A stretch of DNA of 64,000 nucleotides from Ornithinimicrobium avium (GTDB lineage: Bacteria; Actinomycetota; Actinomycetes; Actinomycetales; Dermatophilaceae): the NCBI RefSeq assembly GCF_003351765.1, contig NZ_CP031229.1:1736001-1800000 (forward strand). Reading direction: 5' to 3'. Shown piece after piece: positions 1 to 7,963 of this stretch (positions are counted from its first letter, which is position 1; each line of letters starts with the position of its first letter). Made by a program: the position numbers and the translations under genes. The notes under the pieces were generated by a model, which saw only the letters and a list, made by a program, of their open reading frames with translations, was not told the DNA's origin and made no database searches.

Positions 1-157
1 CGTACTTGACGTGCACCTGCGCGCCGGTGAGCCCGGAGAGGTGCTCGGCGGGGATCAGCGGCGTGCCGCCCTCGCGCAGCGTGACGACGCGCTCGGTGAT
101 CGTCGCGGGCAGACGGTCGGCGTACTCCGCGATCACGCCGCGCCACTGGTGCGCCAT
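1..157 (-). CDS. thrC: Threonine synthase, N-terminal part (runs off the window)
   Basis: The minus strand reads MAHQWRGVIAEYADRLP and then VVTLREGGTPLIPAEHLSG, the typical start of actinobacterial threonine synthase. This PLP enzyme converts O-phospho-homoserine to threonine in the cytoplasm. Only about 52 residues are present; the PLP lysine and the rest lie outside the window. The ATG at 157 is preceded by a good purine-rich ribosome site (GAAGAGG, 4 nt spacer), so this gene has a leader, unlike many others here. It is divergent from the protease gene to its right. The assignment rests on the conserved TLREGGTPL stretch. Confidence 0.85.
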   Translation of the reverse strand, partial: MAHQWRGVIAEYADRLPATITERVVTLREGGTPLIPAEHLSGLTGAQVHVKY

Positions 158-194
158 GGTGCCTCTTCTTCTCGGGTCGGGGGTGCTCGGGACA

Positions 195-200
195 AGGGTA
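195..200 (-). promoter_or_regulatory. Predicted -10 element of thrC
   Basis: TACCCT on the minus strand lies about 38 nt upstream of the thrC ATG. Transcription would begin near 188, giving a leader of roughly 30 nt that contains the ribosome site. The same hexamer occurs at several other starts in the window, there at leaderless distance. Confidence 0.4.
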
Positions 201-375
201 TGAGGTGGCGCGCGTGGGCGGGCACACGGTGCTCCCGCGGACGGCCCCAGGGAGATTTCCCGGAACTCCACCAGGCGACCACCTTCTGTGCTTGGATGAC
301 GCTGTCGACTCGTTCGCTGTGCATCTGCACTCACCAGGGGGGAACCTTGAACCGGCTCAGCCCGGGCCGCGCGCC

Positions 376-2832
376 ATGGCGTCCGCGACGTCCTACGCCC
401 GGGCGGGCGGCGTGGACCGCTACGGCGTCGTCGCCATCGAGGACGGCGCCTTCACCGCCGCCGCAGCGATCGCCGCGTACGGGCCGTACGTCTTCGGGGA
501 CGGGACCGTCACCGTGGCCCGAACGACCGCGGAGTTCACCTCGCTCGTCTCCGGGTGCCTCAGTGATCCCCTGCAGGTGGAGGCGATCGAGGTCAACCAG
601 GCGATCCAGGACTGGGACAACAGCGTGCCGCTCGTCCAGGGGCGCACGACCCTGGTGCGGGTCTTCCTGGAGACACTGGTGTGTGCTCGTGGACGAGGAC
701 GCGGTCGCGGATCGCAGCACGATGGCGGACAGCCTCAACTTCCAGCTCCCGCTCAACTGGACCTTTCAGGACTCCCTGGAGCTCGCCGTGGAGCTGCCCG
801 GCGGTGTCACCTGCGACCCGGAGCTGAGCGGCACCAGCGCGCAGTGCTCGGAGACCGTCGGCTTCGGGGTGACTTCGCACCGGACGTGCAGTACCGCGGG
901 ATCAGCTTCGAGGAGGACGAGTCCGTCGTCGAGCCCACGCATGCCGACCTGTGGGAGCAGAACGACCGGTTCTTCGCGCAGTTCCCGGTCGGCGGGAACT
1001 ACAGCATCGGCTTCCAGAACCTCACCGTCGACGAGCGTCCGACCGACCTGGGCGACATGAACGAGACGCTCCAGACGGCGAAGGAGCTCGCCGACGCCCC
1101 GCAGGAACAACGCTGGTACGGGGTCATCCCGGACTTCGACGACGGGACCGAGGGCGGCCTGTCGTCGGGCCGGGTGGCCTCGGGGTTCGACGCCGACCTC
1201 GAGGGCGAGCGCGAGGGCGGACACGCCCGCAACCGGGTGGTGCACGAGCTCGGTCACTCCTACGGGCTGCACCACAGCGTGAACGCCGCCCAGAACGGCT
1301 GGACGAAGATCCTCTGGATCTTCGACGACATGAAGAGGGGCTGGTGCGACGAGGTGGCCGACGGCAGCGCCGCGGACTACCCGGACTGGACAAGCATGGG
1401 CGCCCGGACCGTCGCTGCCCTGGGGCCTGTGGGTGACCCGCAGACCGAGATCTGGGGCGTGGACCCGCGCTACCTCGACTCGGACGAGGACCTGCTGCTG
1501 TCCGCGCCACACACGAACACCTCGCTCATGTCCTACTGCCGGGGGACCGACCAGTCGGGGCAGGCACGGTGGATCGGCAAGCGCGACTACGTGCAGCTGC
1601 TGACCGACGACCACGAACCGATCAGCGACGACCCCGACGCCGGGGCCGGCGACATGATCCGTGGCGTCATCGCGGCGGACGGGCAGAGCGCCGAGCTCAG
1701 GCCCGCGCTCGGGGTCGACCTCGCGCCGGTCGCGGACGACCCGACGGGCACGCACGCGCTGGTCCTCCGGGACGCCGCCGGGGGCGAGCTGTGGCGGACC
1801 CGCTTCACCCCGGTGGCCTCCCACGGGGAGCCCGAGACCGGCGGCGACGTCGCAGCCTCACCCTCGATCTTCAACGTCGTGGTCCCCGAGGGGCTGGCGG
1901 GGGCCGCACGGGTCGAGCTGCTCGCGGGCGGTACGACGCTGGCCGACCGCACCGTCTCCACCAGCGCGCCGGAGGTGTCTGTCCCGGCGCCGCAGTCCGG
2001 CACCGCCGACCGGCTCACCATCACCTGGTCGTCGTCGGACGCGGACCAGGACGAGCTTCGTCACACCGTGCTCTACAGCCCGGACGACGGCCAGACGTGG
2101 AGCCCGATCGGCATCGACCTGAGGGGCACCTCGATGTCCGTCGCCAGGTGGTCCCTGCCCGGGAGCAGCGCGGCGCGGATCAGGGTCATCGCGAGCGACG
2201 GTCTGCGCAGCACGACGCACACCTCGCCGGCGTTCGCCCTGCCGAACCTCGCGCCGACGGTGGCGGTCGACAGGCCTGCCGACGGATTCGTGGCGACCGG
2301 GGCACAGATGATCCAGCTCGCCGCGACCGCGGTCGACGCCGAGGACGGTCAGCTGGGCGCCTCGGTCGTCTGGAGCTCGGACCTCGATGGCCGGCTCGGG
2401 ACCGGCGCCTCGTTGGTGCAGCGCGACGACCTGCTGAGCGAGGGCACCCACACGATCACGGCGACCGTGACCGACTCCGGCGGCGCCACGGCCAGCGCCA
2501 GCGTCACGGTCACGGTGCAGCGCGTGGCGGCGGCCGAGCCGCCGTCGGACTACGTCTTCGGAGGCTTCGAGCCGCCCGTGTCCCCGGACGGCAGCGTCAA
2601 CGCCGGCCGGACCATACCGATCAAGTGGACCGTCACCGGCACCGACGTGAGTGACACGACGGTGGTGTCCGGCTCCTTCACGGACGGCGGTGCCACCTAC
2701 GACCTGGTGCGCAGCGGCGCCACGTGGCACGTCAACGCCGCCACGCCGAGGGAGTGGGCCGGGACCACGCGCACCTTCCGGGTGGTCCTCGACGACATGT
2801 CTGTGCACGAGTTCGACCTGGTCTTCCGATGA
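376..2832 (+). CDS. Metzincin-type zinc metalloprotease with Ig-like and PxKF-like C-terminal domains; contains two compensating frameshifts
   Basis: About 818 residues. The zinc site HELGHSYGLHH (near residue 290) is a perfect HExxHxxGxxH metzincin motif, and SLMSYC near 385 fits the Met-turn. Residues ~530-720 look like beta-sandwich, cadherin/PKD-like repeats. The end (YVFGGFEPPVS ... AGRTIPIKW) resembles the PxKF domain of secreted actinobacterial proteins. Between about 680 and 870 the open frame gives arginine-rich nonsense, while frame 2 reads natural sequence (STMADSLNFQLPLNWTFQD). This implies a +1 shift near 682 and a -1 shift near 870. The frame stays open, so a product with about 63 scrambled residues could be made. 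No signal peptide or ribosome site is visible at ATG 376; a TTG with a good ribosome site at 347 is in another frame. The true start is unknown. It overlaps the next gene by ATGA. Confidence 0.7.
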   Translation: MASATSYARAGGVDRYGVVAIEDGAFTAAAAIAAYGPYVFGDGTVTVARTTAEFTSLVSGCLSDPLQVEAIEVNQAIQDWDNSVPLVQGRTTLVRVFLETLVCARGRGRGRGSQHDGGQPQLPAPAQLDLSGLPGARRGAARRCHLRPGAERHQRAVLGDRRLRGDFAPDVQYRGISFEEDESVVEPTHADLWEQNDRFFAQFPVGGNYSIGFQNLTVDERPTDLGDMNETLQTAKELADAPQEQRWYGVIPDFDDGTEGGLSSGRVASGFDADLEGEREGGHARNRVVHELGHSYGLHHSVNAAQNGWTKILWIFDDMKRGWCDEVADGSAADYPDWTSMGARTVAALGPVGDPQTEIWGVDPRYLDSDEDLLLSAPHTNTSLMSYCRGTDQSGQARWIGKRDYVQLLTDDHEPISDDPDAGAGDMIRGVIAADGQSAELRPALGVDLAPVADDPTGTHALVLRDAAGGELWRTRFTPVASHGEPETGGDVAASPSIFNVVVPEGLAGAARVELLAGGTTLADRTVSTSAPEVSVPAPQSGTADRLTITWSSSDADQDELRHTVLYSPDDGQTWSPIGIDLRGTSMSVARWSLPGSSAARIRVIASDGLRSTTHTSPAFALPNLAPTVAVDRPADGFVATGAQMIQLAATAVDAEDGQLGASVVWSSDLDGRLGTGASLVQRDDLLSEGTHTITATVTDSGGATASASVTVTVQRVAAAEPPSDYVFGGFEPPVSPDGSVNAGRTIPIKWTVTGTDVSDTTVVSGSFTDGGATYDLVRSGATWHVNAATPREWAGTTRTFRVVLDDMSVHEFDLVFR

Positions 2833-3416
2833 GCTCGTCCGCCGGCCGCCGGTGCCTGGTGACTGTCGCCCTGACTCTCGCGGCGGGTCTTCCGGCGGCC
2901 TGCGGCACGCACACGGTCGGCCCGGCCGAGCCGTCCGGTTCGACAGGCCCGGCCGAGCCGTCCGGTTCGACAGGCCCGGCCGGTCCGTCCGGTTCGACCG
3001 GACCGGTCGTGTCGGGAGGACTGGTCGGGCACATGTCCGGCACGTCCGACGTGGCGGGCCAGCCCGGCGACCCGGCCCTCGGGGGCGGCGGGCTGGCGGT
3101 GATCCCGGTCGAGGCCATGGACGACCGTTTCTGGGGCCTCACGGGGCAGGAGCGGGTCGACGACCCGAGGGGTTGGTCCTACCTGGCGTTCCCGCTGAGC
3201 GAGGCGCAGGTCGCCGAGCTGGGGGGCACGGTGGTCCCGATCGACGACGCGGGCGGCTTCCGGGTCGCGGTGCCGCCCGGGGAGTACGGCGTCTGCCGGT
3301 GGCCGGACGAGGTCGGGGGCGGCGTCACCGGGTGCGACGCCGTGGACCTGCCCGCCGAGGGCGAGCTCGAGGCGACCGACGGCGAGGCCGGGTTCCGGAT
3401 CGACGTGGTCGGCTGA
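2829..3416 (+). CDS. Putative lipoprotein with 9-residue tandem repeats
   Basis: 195 residues. Residues 1-25 form a lipoprotein signal: basic start (GRR), hydrophobic core, and lipobox LPAAC. After the cysteine come three copies of GPAEPSGST-like repeats, a flexible wall-spanning linker. The rest is a soluble beta-rich domain with no family I recognise; phrases such as FRVAVPPGEYGVCRW resemble carboxypeptidase-regulatory or transthyretin-like domains. The ATG overlaps the protease stop (ATGA), so the two are probably co-translated, and the lipoprotein may anchor or accompany the protease outside the cell. That partnership is inference from the overlap alone. Confidence 0.75.
   Translation: MSSSAGRRCLVTVALTLAAGLPAACGTHTVGPAEPSGSTGPAEPSGSTGPAGPSGSTGPVVSGGLVGHMSGTSDVAGQPGDPALGGGGLAVIPVEAMDDRFWGLTGQERVDDPRGWSYLAFPLSEAQVAELGGTVVPIDDAGGFRVAVPPGEYGVCRWPDEVGGGVTGCDAVDLPAEGELEATDGEAGFRIDVVG
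2919..2999 (+). repeat. Three 27-bp in-frame tandem repeats
   Basis: Three consecutive 27-bp units encode GPAEPSGST, GPAEPSGST and GPAGPSGST. The first two units are identical in sequence and the third differs at a few bases. They lie just after the lipobox of the lipoprotein. Being a multiple of three, copy-number change would alter linker length without breaking the frame. Confidence 0.9.
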
Positions 3417-3420
3417 GCCT

Positions 3421-4068
3421 TCAGCCGAGCAGCGCCTCGACGTCCTGAGCCAGCGCCCGGAACGCCTCGCCCCGGTGGGAGACCGCGTTCTTCTCCTCCG
3501 CGGAGTGCTCGGCCAGCGTGCGCCCGTCCGGGCGCACTAGCAGCGGGTCGTAGCCGAAGCCGTTGGTCCCCCGGGGCTCGCGGCCCACGACGCCGCGGCA
3601 CCGGCCCTCGCGCACGACCTCGGCGCCCGTCGTGCCGGGCTCGTCACCGGGCAGCACGAGCGCGGCCGCGCACACGAAGGCGGCGGCCCGGTGCTCGTCG
3701 GGCACGTCGGCGAGCTGGGCGAGCAGCAGCCGGTTGTTGGCCTCGTCCTTGTCCAGGCCGGCCGCCCCGGCGAGCGGCCCGGCCCAGCGCGCCGAGAACA
3801 CGCCGGGCGCCCCGCCGAGGACGTCGACGGCCAGCCCCGAGTCGTCGGCGAGCGCCGGCAGCCCGGTGGCGGCTGCTGCATACCTCGCCTTGAGGAGGGC
3901 GTTGTCGGCGAAGGTGACGCCGGACTCGACGACGTCCTCCAGCCCCTCGAAGGCGTCGAGCCCGACGAGCCCGAGGCCCGTGCGCCCCAGGACGGAGGCG
4001 AGGACCTGGCGCAGCTCGACGACCTTGTGGTCGTTGCGGGTGGCCAGCACCAGCCGGCGACCGCTCAC
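3421..4068 (-). CDS. rdgB: XTP/dITP diphosphatase (HAM1/RdgB family)
   Basis: 215 residues. The N-terminus RLVLATRNDHKVVELRQVL matches the (T/S)xNxxK substrate-binding motif of the Ham1 family. ALADDSGLAVDVLGGAPGVFSARWAG is the family's conserved core, and NGFGYDPL and SHRGEAFRAL close the active site. The enzyme removes non-canonical purine nucleoside triphosphates by releasing pyrophosphate. The start is GTG, 7 nt after the rph stop, with GGTGAGG as a weak ribosome site, so it is translated in an operon behind rph. In mycobacteria rdgB follows rph directly as well. Confidence 0.95.
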   Translation of the reverse strand: MSGRRLVLATRNDHKVVELRQVLASVLGRTGLGLVGLDAFEGLEDVVESGVTFADNALLKARYAAAATGLPALADDSGLAVDVLGGAPGVFSARWAGPLAGAAGLDKDEANNRLLLAQLADVPDEHRAAAFVCAAALVLPGDEPGTTGAEVVREGRCRGVVGREPRGTNGFGYDPLLVRPDGRTLAEHSAEEKNAVSHRGEAFRALAQDVEALLG

Positions 4069-4075
4069 CGGCGCC

Positions 4076-4867
4076 TCACCACGTCGGCGGGCCCTGGTCC
4101 ACGTCCGCGCCGGCCTCCTCCGCGTCGGAGCCGCCGATGTCGTCGCCCCCGAACGCGGCCGCCTGGCGGGCGGTGAGCTCCGCGCAGCCCTCGGCGGCGG
4201 CGTCGAGCATCGCGTCCAGCAGCTCGCGGTCGAAGGGCACCCCCTCGGCGGTCCCCTGGACCTCCACGAAGCGGCCGTCGCCGGTCATCACGACGTTCAT
4301 GTCGGTCTCGGCGGTCGAGTCCTCCTCGTAGTCGAGGTCCAGCAGCGGCTCGCCGGCGACGATCCCCACGCTCACCGCGCACACGGTGCCGACGATCGGC
4401 TCGGCGTCGGCCTTGATCAGCCCCTGGGCGCGGGCGGTCTCGACCGCGTCGACGAGCGCGACGTAGGCCCCGGTGATGGCCGCGGTGCGCGTCCCGCCGT
4501 CGGCCTGGAGGACGTCGCAGTCGAGCTGGATGGTGTTCTCCCCCAGCGCGTCGAGGTCGACGACCGCGCGCAGCGACCGTCCGATGAGGCGGCTGATCTC
4601 GTGGGTGCGCCCGCCGATCCGGCCCCTGACCGACTCGCGGTCGGAGCGGGTGTGGGTGGCGCGCGGGAGCATGGCGTACTCCGCGGTCGTCCACCCCTTG
4701 CCGCTGCCCTTGCGCCAGCGCGGCACACCGGCGGTGAAGGAGGCGGCGCACAGCACGCGGGTGCGCCCGAACTCGACGAGGACGCTGCCCTCGGCGTGGT
4801 CGAGCCAGTTGCGGGTGATGCGGATCTCGCGGAGCTGGTCGGTGTCCCGACCGTCGTGACGGGTCAT
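4076..4867 (-). CDS. rph: Ribonuclease PH
   Basis: 263 residues. The first 240 are full-length RNase PH: SVLVEFGRTRVLCAASF, the RGxIGGRTHEISRLIGRSLRAVVD phosphate-binding arginines, and LDCDVLQADGGTRTAAITGAYVAL. It trims tRNA 3' ends by phosphorolysis. The C-terminus adds an acidic tail (about residues 243-263, DDIGGSDAEEAGADVDQGPP) not needed for the fold. The ATG lies 6 nt after a TACCCT -10 box, with no ribosome site, so the mRNA is probably leaderless. It forms a two-gene unit with rdgB. Confidence 0.96.
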   Translation of the reverse strand: MTRHDGRDTDQLREIRITRNWLDHAEGSVLVEFGRTRVLCAASFTAGVPRWRKGSGKGWTTAEYAMLPRATHTRSDRESVRGRIGGRTHEISRLIGRSLRAVVDLDALGENTIQLDCDVLQADGGTRTAAITGAYVALVDAVETARAQGLIKADAEPIVGTVCAVSVGIVAGEPLLDLDYEEDSTAETDMNVVMTGDGRFVEVQGTAEGVPFDRELLDAMLDAAAEGCAELTARQAAAFGGDDIGGSDAEEAGADVDQGPPTW

Positions 4868-4873
4868 GGCACC

Positions 4874-4879
4874 AGGGTA
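4874..4879 (-). promoter_or_regulatory. Leaderless-type -10 element of rph
   Basis: TACCCT on the minus strand, 6 nt (ggtgcc) before the rph ATG. The expected transcription start falls on or next to the start codon. Confidence 0.55.
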
Positions 4880-4903
4880 TGCGGTGGCAGCCGCCGGCCT
4901 CGT

Positions 4904-4933
4904 CGCCCCGCCCGGCGGGTGCCGGGCGGGGCG
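4904..4933 (-). terminator. Strong hairpin downstream of the SDR gene
   Basis: A perfect 13-bp GC stem (CGCCCCGCCCGGC and its complement) with a GGGT loop, 9 nt after the stop of the SDR gene at 4943. There is no clear T-tract, as is common for high-GC actinomycete terminators. It separates the SDR from the rph promoter. Confidence 0.7.
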
Positions 4934-4942
4934 GGGCTCACC

Positions 4943-5695
4943 TCATACCGCGGTGTATCCGCCGTCGACCAGGTAGTAGCCGCCGGTGATGAAGGAGGCC
5001 CGGTCCGAGAGCAGGAAGCTGACGAGGGCGGCGACCTCCTCGGAGCGGCCCAGGCGACCGACCGGGTGCTTGGCGACCAGGGCCTCGCGCACCTCGTCGG
5101 GGATCTGCGCCAGCAGCGGGGTGTCGATGTAGGCCGGGCCGACCGCGTTGACGCGCACGCCACGCTGGCCGTAGTCGACGCCCGCCTGCTTGGTGAGGCC
5201 GACGACGCCGTGCTTGGCGGCGGTGTAGGCGGAGGCGCCCAGGCCCGTGGCCACCGTCCCGTGGATCGAGGCCATGTTGACGATCGCGCCGCCGCCGGCT
5301 TCCTCGATCGCGGGCAGCTGGTAACGCATCCCGTAGAGCACGCCGTTGAGGTTGATGTCGATGACCTGCTTCCAGTCCGCCAGGTCGAGCTCGCCGGCCG
5401 GGTCCGGACCGGCGCCGACGCCGGCGTTGTTGACCGCCAGGTGCAGGGCCCCGTAGCGCTCGACCGCGACCCGCACGGCCTCCTCGTTCTGCTCGGGGAC
5501 CGAGGTGTCCTGCCGCAGCGCGGACGCGGTGCCGCCCGCCGCCACGATCTCGTCGGCGACGCGCTGCGCCGCCGCCTCGTCGATGTCGGTGACGAGCACC
5601 GAGGCGCCCAGCGCCGCCAGGTCCTTGGCGCAGGCCGCGCCGATGCCCGAACCCGCGCCGGTCACCAGGGCTGTCCTGCTGTCGAAGTCTCCCAT
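4943..5695 (-). CDS. SDR-family NAD(P)-dependent oxidoreductase
   Basis: 250 residues, a classical short-chain dehydrogenase. TGAGSGIG near residue 12 binds the cofactor, DIDE follows beta-2 and suggests NAD preference, NNAG is the family's structural motif, and Ser plus Y-T-A-A-K (SAYTAAKHG) form the catalytic site. The C-terminus ITGGYYLVDGGYTAV is typical. The substrate is not determinable; relatives act on 3-hydroxyacyl, acetoin or sugar alcohols. I chose ATG 5695 because AGGAAGGA lies 8 nt upstream; the open frame extends 11 codons further. The promoter carries a palindrome overlapping the -10 box, so the gene is probably repressor-controlled. It is monocistronic. Confidence 0.88.
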   Translation of the reverse strand: MGDFDSRTALVTGAGSGIGAACAKDLAALGASVLVTDIDEAAAQRVADEIVAAGGTASALRQDTSVPEQNEEAVRVAVERYGALHLAVNNAGVGAGPDPAGELDLADWKQVIDINLNGVLYGMRYQLPAIEEAGGGAIVNMASIHGTVATGLGASAYTAAKHGVVGLTKQAGVDYGQRGVRVNAVGPAYIDTPLLAQIPDEVREALVAKHPVGRLGRSEEVAALVSFLLSDRASFITGGYYLVDGGYTAV

Positions 5696-5730
5696 GGTCG
5701 TGGTCCTTCCTCTTCCTCGGTGAACCACCC

Positions 5731-5750
5731 ATTCTACTACGGAATGTAGT
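5731..5750 (-). promoter_or_regulatory. SDR promoter -10 overlapped by a 15-bp TetR-like palindrome
   Basis: On the minus strand ACTACATTCCGTAGT (5750-5736) is an inverted repeat ACTAC-N5-GTAGT, the size of many TetR-family operators. TAGAAT (5736-5731) is a good -10 box touching it, about 36 nt upstream of the SDR ATG. The glycosyltransferase stop codon (TAA, 5752-5750) overlaps the same site. No regulator gene is adjacent, so the repressor would act from elsewhere. Confidence 0.5.
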
Positions 5751-6970
5751 TACCTCTGACCGCCGTGCGCCGCGACCACGCCGCGGTAGACCTGCTCCAT
5801 CGCCGCCACCGGGACCGCTGCTGCGCCGCGCGCGGCGAGCATCGCGGCGCTGGCGCGCCGGACCAGGTCCGGCTCGCGGCGCAGGCGTCCCAGCACGGCC
5901 GCGAGCCCGGCCGCGTCGGGCGTGTCCGCCGCGAACCCGCCCCCGTCGGGCACCACCTCGGCGAGGTCGGGGTCCGCATGCAGGACCGGCAGCCCCGAGG
6001 CGACCGCCTCGAGGATGACCATCGGCTGGTTGTCGAAGTCCACCGACGAGCTCACCAGGACGTGGCTCTCCCGCATCCGGGCGAGCACCTGCGACTGCGG
6101 CACCGAGCCCTCGAGGCGGACCGGGGCACCGGCCGCGGCCCGAGCCACGTCCCTGCGGGACACGCCGTCTCCGAGCACGGTCCCGAGCACCCCGTGGCCG
6201 GTCCGGCGGACCGCGTCGACGAACACCTCGGGCCGCTTCTCCGGGGAGAGCCGGCCCACCCAGAGCGCCCGCAGCTCGTCCTGCGGCCCCAGCGTGCGCA
6301 GCGTCGGCCCGTCCTCCTGCTCCATCACTCCCACGGCGACGCCGTTGGAGACGACCGTGGTGGGCGTCCGCACACCCACGCGGGCCAGCTTGGCGGCGAA
6401 GTGGGCCGAGGGGACGACGACGTGGTCGCTGGCCTTGGCCTGGGCGGCCATCAGCCGCCACATCCGCCGCGCCACCCTGCTCTGCGTCCAGGGCGTGGCG
6501 GCCACGCGCACGTCGGAGTGCGGCACCTGCCGGTGGTGCAGCCAGGCGAGCAGCGCGGTGGAGAGCGCCGGGACCGGCAGCACCTTGTCGGTGTAGACGT
6601 CGATCCGCCCGTGCATCGTGTGCACGACCGGCAGCCCGAGCTCGCGCGCGACCCGGACGCCCGAGAGGGCTGCGAACATCTCGGAGTGGGTGTGCACCAC
6701 CTCGACGCGGCGGGCGGCGAGCTCCTCGCGGAGCACCCGGCGCACCCGGCGCGGCGACCACGCGAAGGGATAGCCGTCCGGGCGGAAGACCGGTGAGACG
6801 GGGAGTCCCACGACGCCGGGCTCCGGCTCGTGGTCACGGTCACGGTCACGGGGGCAGCACACGGTCACCTCGTGCCCGCCCCGCTCCAGCCCCTCGCGCA
6901 GCGCCCCGACCGCCGTCTGGACCCCGCCGAGGGTCGGCAGGTAGTAGTCGGTCACCAGGGCCACGCGCAC
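5750..6970 (-). CDS. GT4-family glycosyltransferase
   Basis: 406 residues with the two Rossmann domains of GT-B group 1 enzymes. The N-terminus MRVALVTDYYLPTLGGVQTAV holds the acceptor-side GGV loop, and VVHTHSEMFA is typical of the family. LWVGRLSPEKRPEVFVDAV begins the donor domain, and SVDFDNQPMVILEAVASGLPVL is the E/D-N-xP-x4-E nucleotide-sugar site. Relatives include mannosyltransferases of phosphatidylinositol mannoside or manno-oligosaccharide pathways (PimB/MgtA-like). The exact sugar and acceptor are not readable. Starts at GTG, 7 nt after TAGGTT, back to back with the reductase at 7004. Confidence 0.87.
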   Translation of the reverse strand: MRVALVTDYYLPTLGGVQTAVGALREGLERGGHEVTVCCPRDRDRDHEPEPGVVGLPVSPVFRPDGYPFAWSPRRVRRVLREELAARRVEVVHTHSEMFAALSGVRVARELGLPVVHTMHGRIDVYTDKVLPVPALSTALLAWLHHRQVPHSDVRVAATPWTQSRVARRMWRLMAAQAKASDHVVVPSAHFAAKLARVGVRTPTTVVSNGVAVGVMEQEDGPTLRTLGPQDELRALWVGRLSPEKRPEVFVDAVRRTGHGVLGTVLGDGVSRRDVARAAAGAPVRLEGSVPQSQVLARMRESHVLVSSSVDFDNQPMVILEAVASGLPVLHADPDLAEVVPDGGGFAADTPDAAGLAAVLGRLRREPDLVRRASAAMLAARGAAAVPVAAMEQVYRGVVAAHGGQR

Positions 6971-6977
6971 GGACCCG

Positions 6978-6997
6978 AACCTACCCGTCCGTAGGAT
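6978..6997. promoter_or_regulatory. Divergent pair of leaderless-type promoters
   Basis: Within 33 bp two genes start in opposite directions. Minus strand: TAGGTT at 6983-6978, 7 nt before GTG 6970. Plus strand: TAGGAT at 6992-6997, 6 nt before ATG 7004. Neither start has a ribosome site. The two RNA-polymerase sites must overlap, so the genes may compete for initiation. Confidence 0.6.
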
Positions 6998-7003
6998 GCC
7001 CGG

Positions 7004-7963
7004 ATGACGACGACGGCACTTGTCACCGGGGCGAGCGGCTTCCTCGGCGGGCACGTCGTCGCCGAGCTGCGAGCCCACGGCTACCGGGTGATCAGCAACG
7101 GACGCAACGCCGCCGCCCTCCCCACGGGCGGACCGACCCTCGTCGGCGACCTGGACGCGCTGGCCGGGGCCGACGCGCCGGCCGACGTCGTCGTGCACTG
7201 CGCGGCGCTGTCGACGCCGTGGGCGCGGTGGCCGGACCTGGAGCACGCCAACGTGACCGGGACCGCCCGGGTCCTCGACCACGCCCGTCGCAACGGCGTC
7301 CACCGGGTGGTGCACATCTCCTCGCCCAGCATCTATGCCGCCCCGCGCCACGCGATCGGCATCACCGAGGACCAGGTCGACCCGGAGAACCGGCTCACCG
7401 GCTACATCCGCTCCAAGATCGCCGCCGAGGCGCTGCTCCGGCGCGAGCAGGAGCGGCAGGGTGGCCCGGAGGTGGTCGTCCTGCGCCCGCGCGGCATCAT
7501 CGGCGCGGGCGACCCCAGCCTCGTCCCCCGGCTGCTGGAGGTGCACGAACGCATCGGGATCCCGCTCCTCGACGGCGGGCGCGCCCTGGTCGACCTCACC
7601 TCGGTGCAGAACGTCGCGACCGCCGCCCGGCTGGCGGCCGAGACCCCCGGCGTGGCCGGCGGCGTCTACAACATCACCAACGACGACCCCCGGCCCTTCC
7701 GGAGCCTGATCGACCAGCTGTTCGCCCTCCTCGGCCGCACGCCCCGCTACCGCCGGCTGCCGACCCGACCGCTGTACGCCCTCGCCGGGCTCATGGAGGG
7801 CGTCTGCGGCGCGCTCCCCGGCCACCCCGAGCCGCCGCTCATGCGCTACACCCTCAGCACCGTCGCCTTCTCCCAGACGCTCGACATCAGCCGGGCGCGC
7901 GAGCAGCTCGGCTACCGCCCGCTGGTCAGCCTGGACGAGAGCCTGGCCTCCTATGCCCGGTGA
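7004..7963 (+). CDS. Extended SDR (NAD-dependent epimerase/3-beta-HSD-like reductase)
   Basis: 319 residues. TGASGFLGG near residue 8 is the Rossmann glycine motif. The pair Ser (HISSPSIY) and Y-I-R-S-K near residue 140 form the catalytic set. PRGIIGAGDPSLVPRLL is the substrate-domain signature shared with 3-beta-hydroxysteroid dehydrogenases and the olefin-biosynthesis reductase OleD. It overlaps the next gene (MBL hydrolase) by 11 bp, and a KASIII-like gene follows, so a role in reducing a beta-keto product of the KASIII enzyme is a reasonable inference. ATG is 6 nt after a TAGGAT box. Confidence 0.85.
   Translation: MTTTALVTGASGFLGGHVVAELRAHGYRVISNGRNAAALPTGGPTLVGDLDALAGADAPADVVVHCAALSTPWARWPDLEHANVTGTARVLDHARRNGVHRVVHISSPSIYAAPRHAIGITEDQVDPENRLTGYIRSKIAAEALLRREQERQGGPEVVVLRPRGIIGAGDPSLVPRLLEVHERIGIPLLDGGRALVDLTSVQNVATAARLAAETPGVAGGVYNITNDDPRPFRSLIDQLFALLGRTPRYRRLPTRPLYALAGLMEGVCGALPGHPEPPLMRYTLSTVAFSQTLDISRAREQLGYRPLVSLDESLASYAR

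Noticed and set aside
2919..2999. Tandem repeats as a CRISPR-like array
   Set aside because: Units are 27 bp with no spacers and are in frame in a lipoprotein gene; no cas genes.
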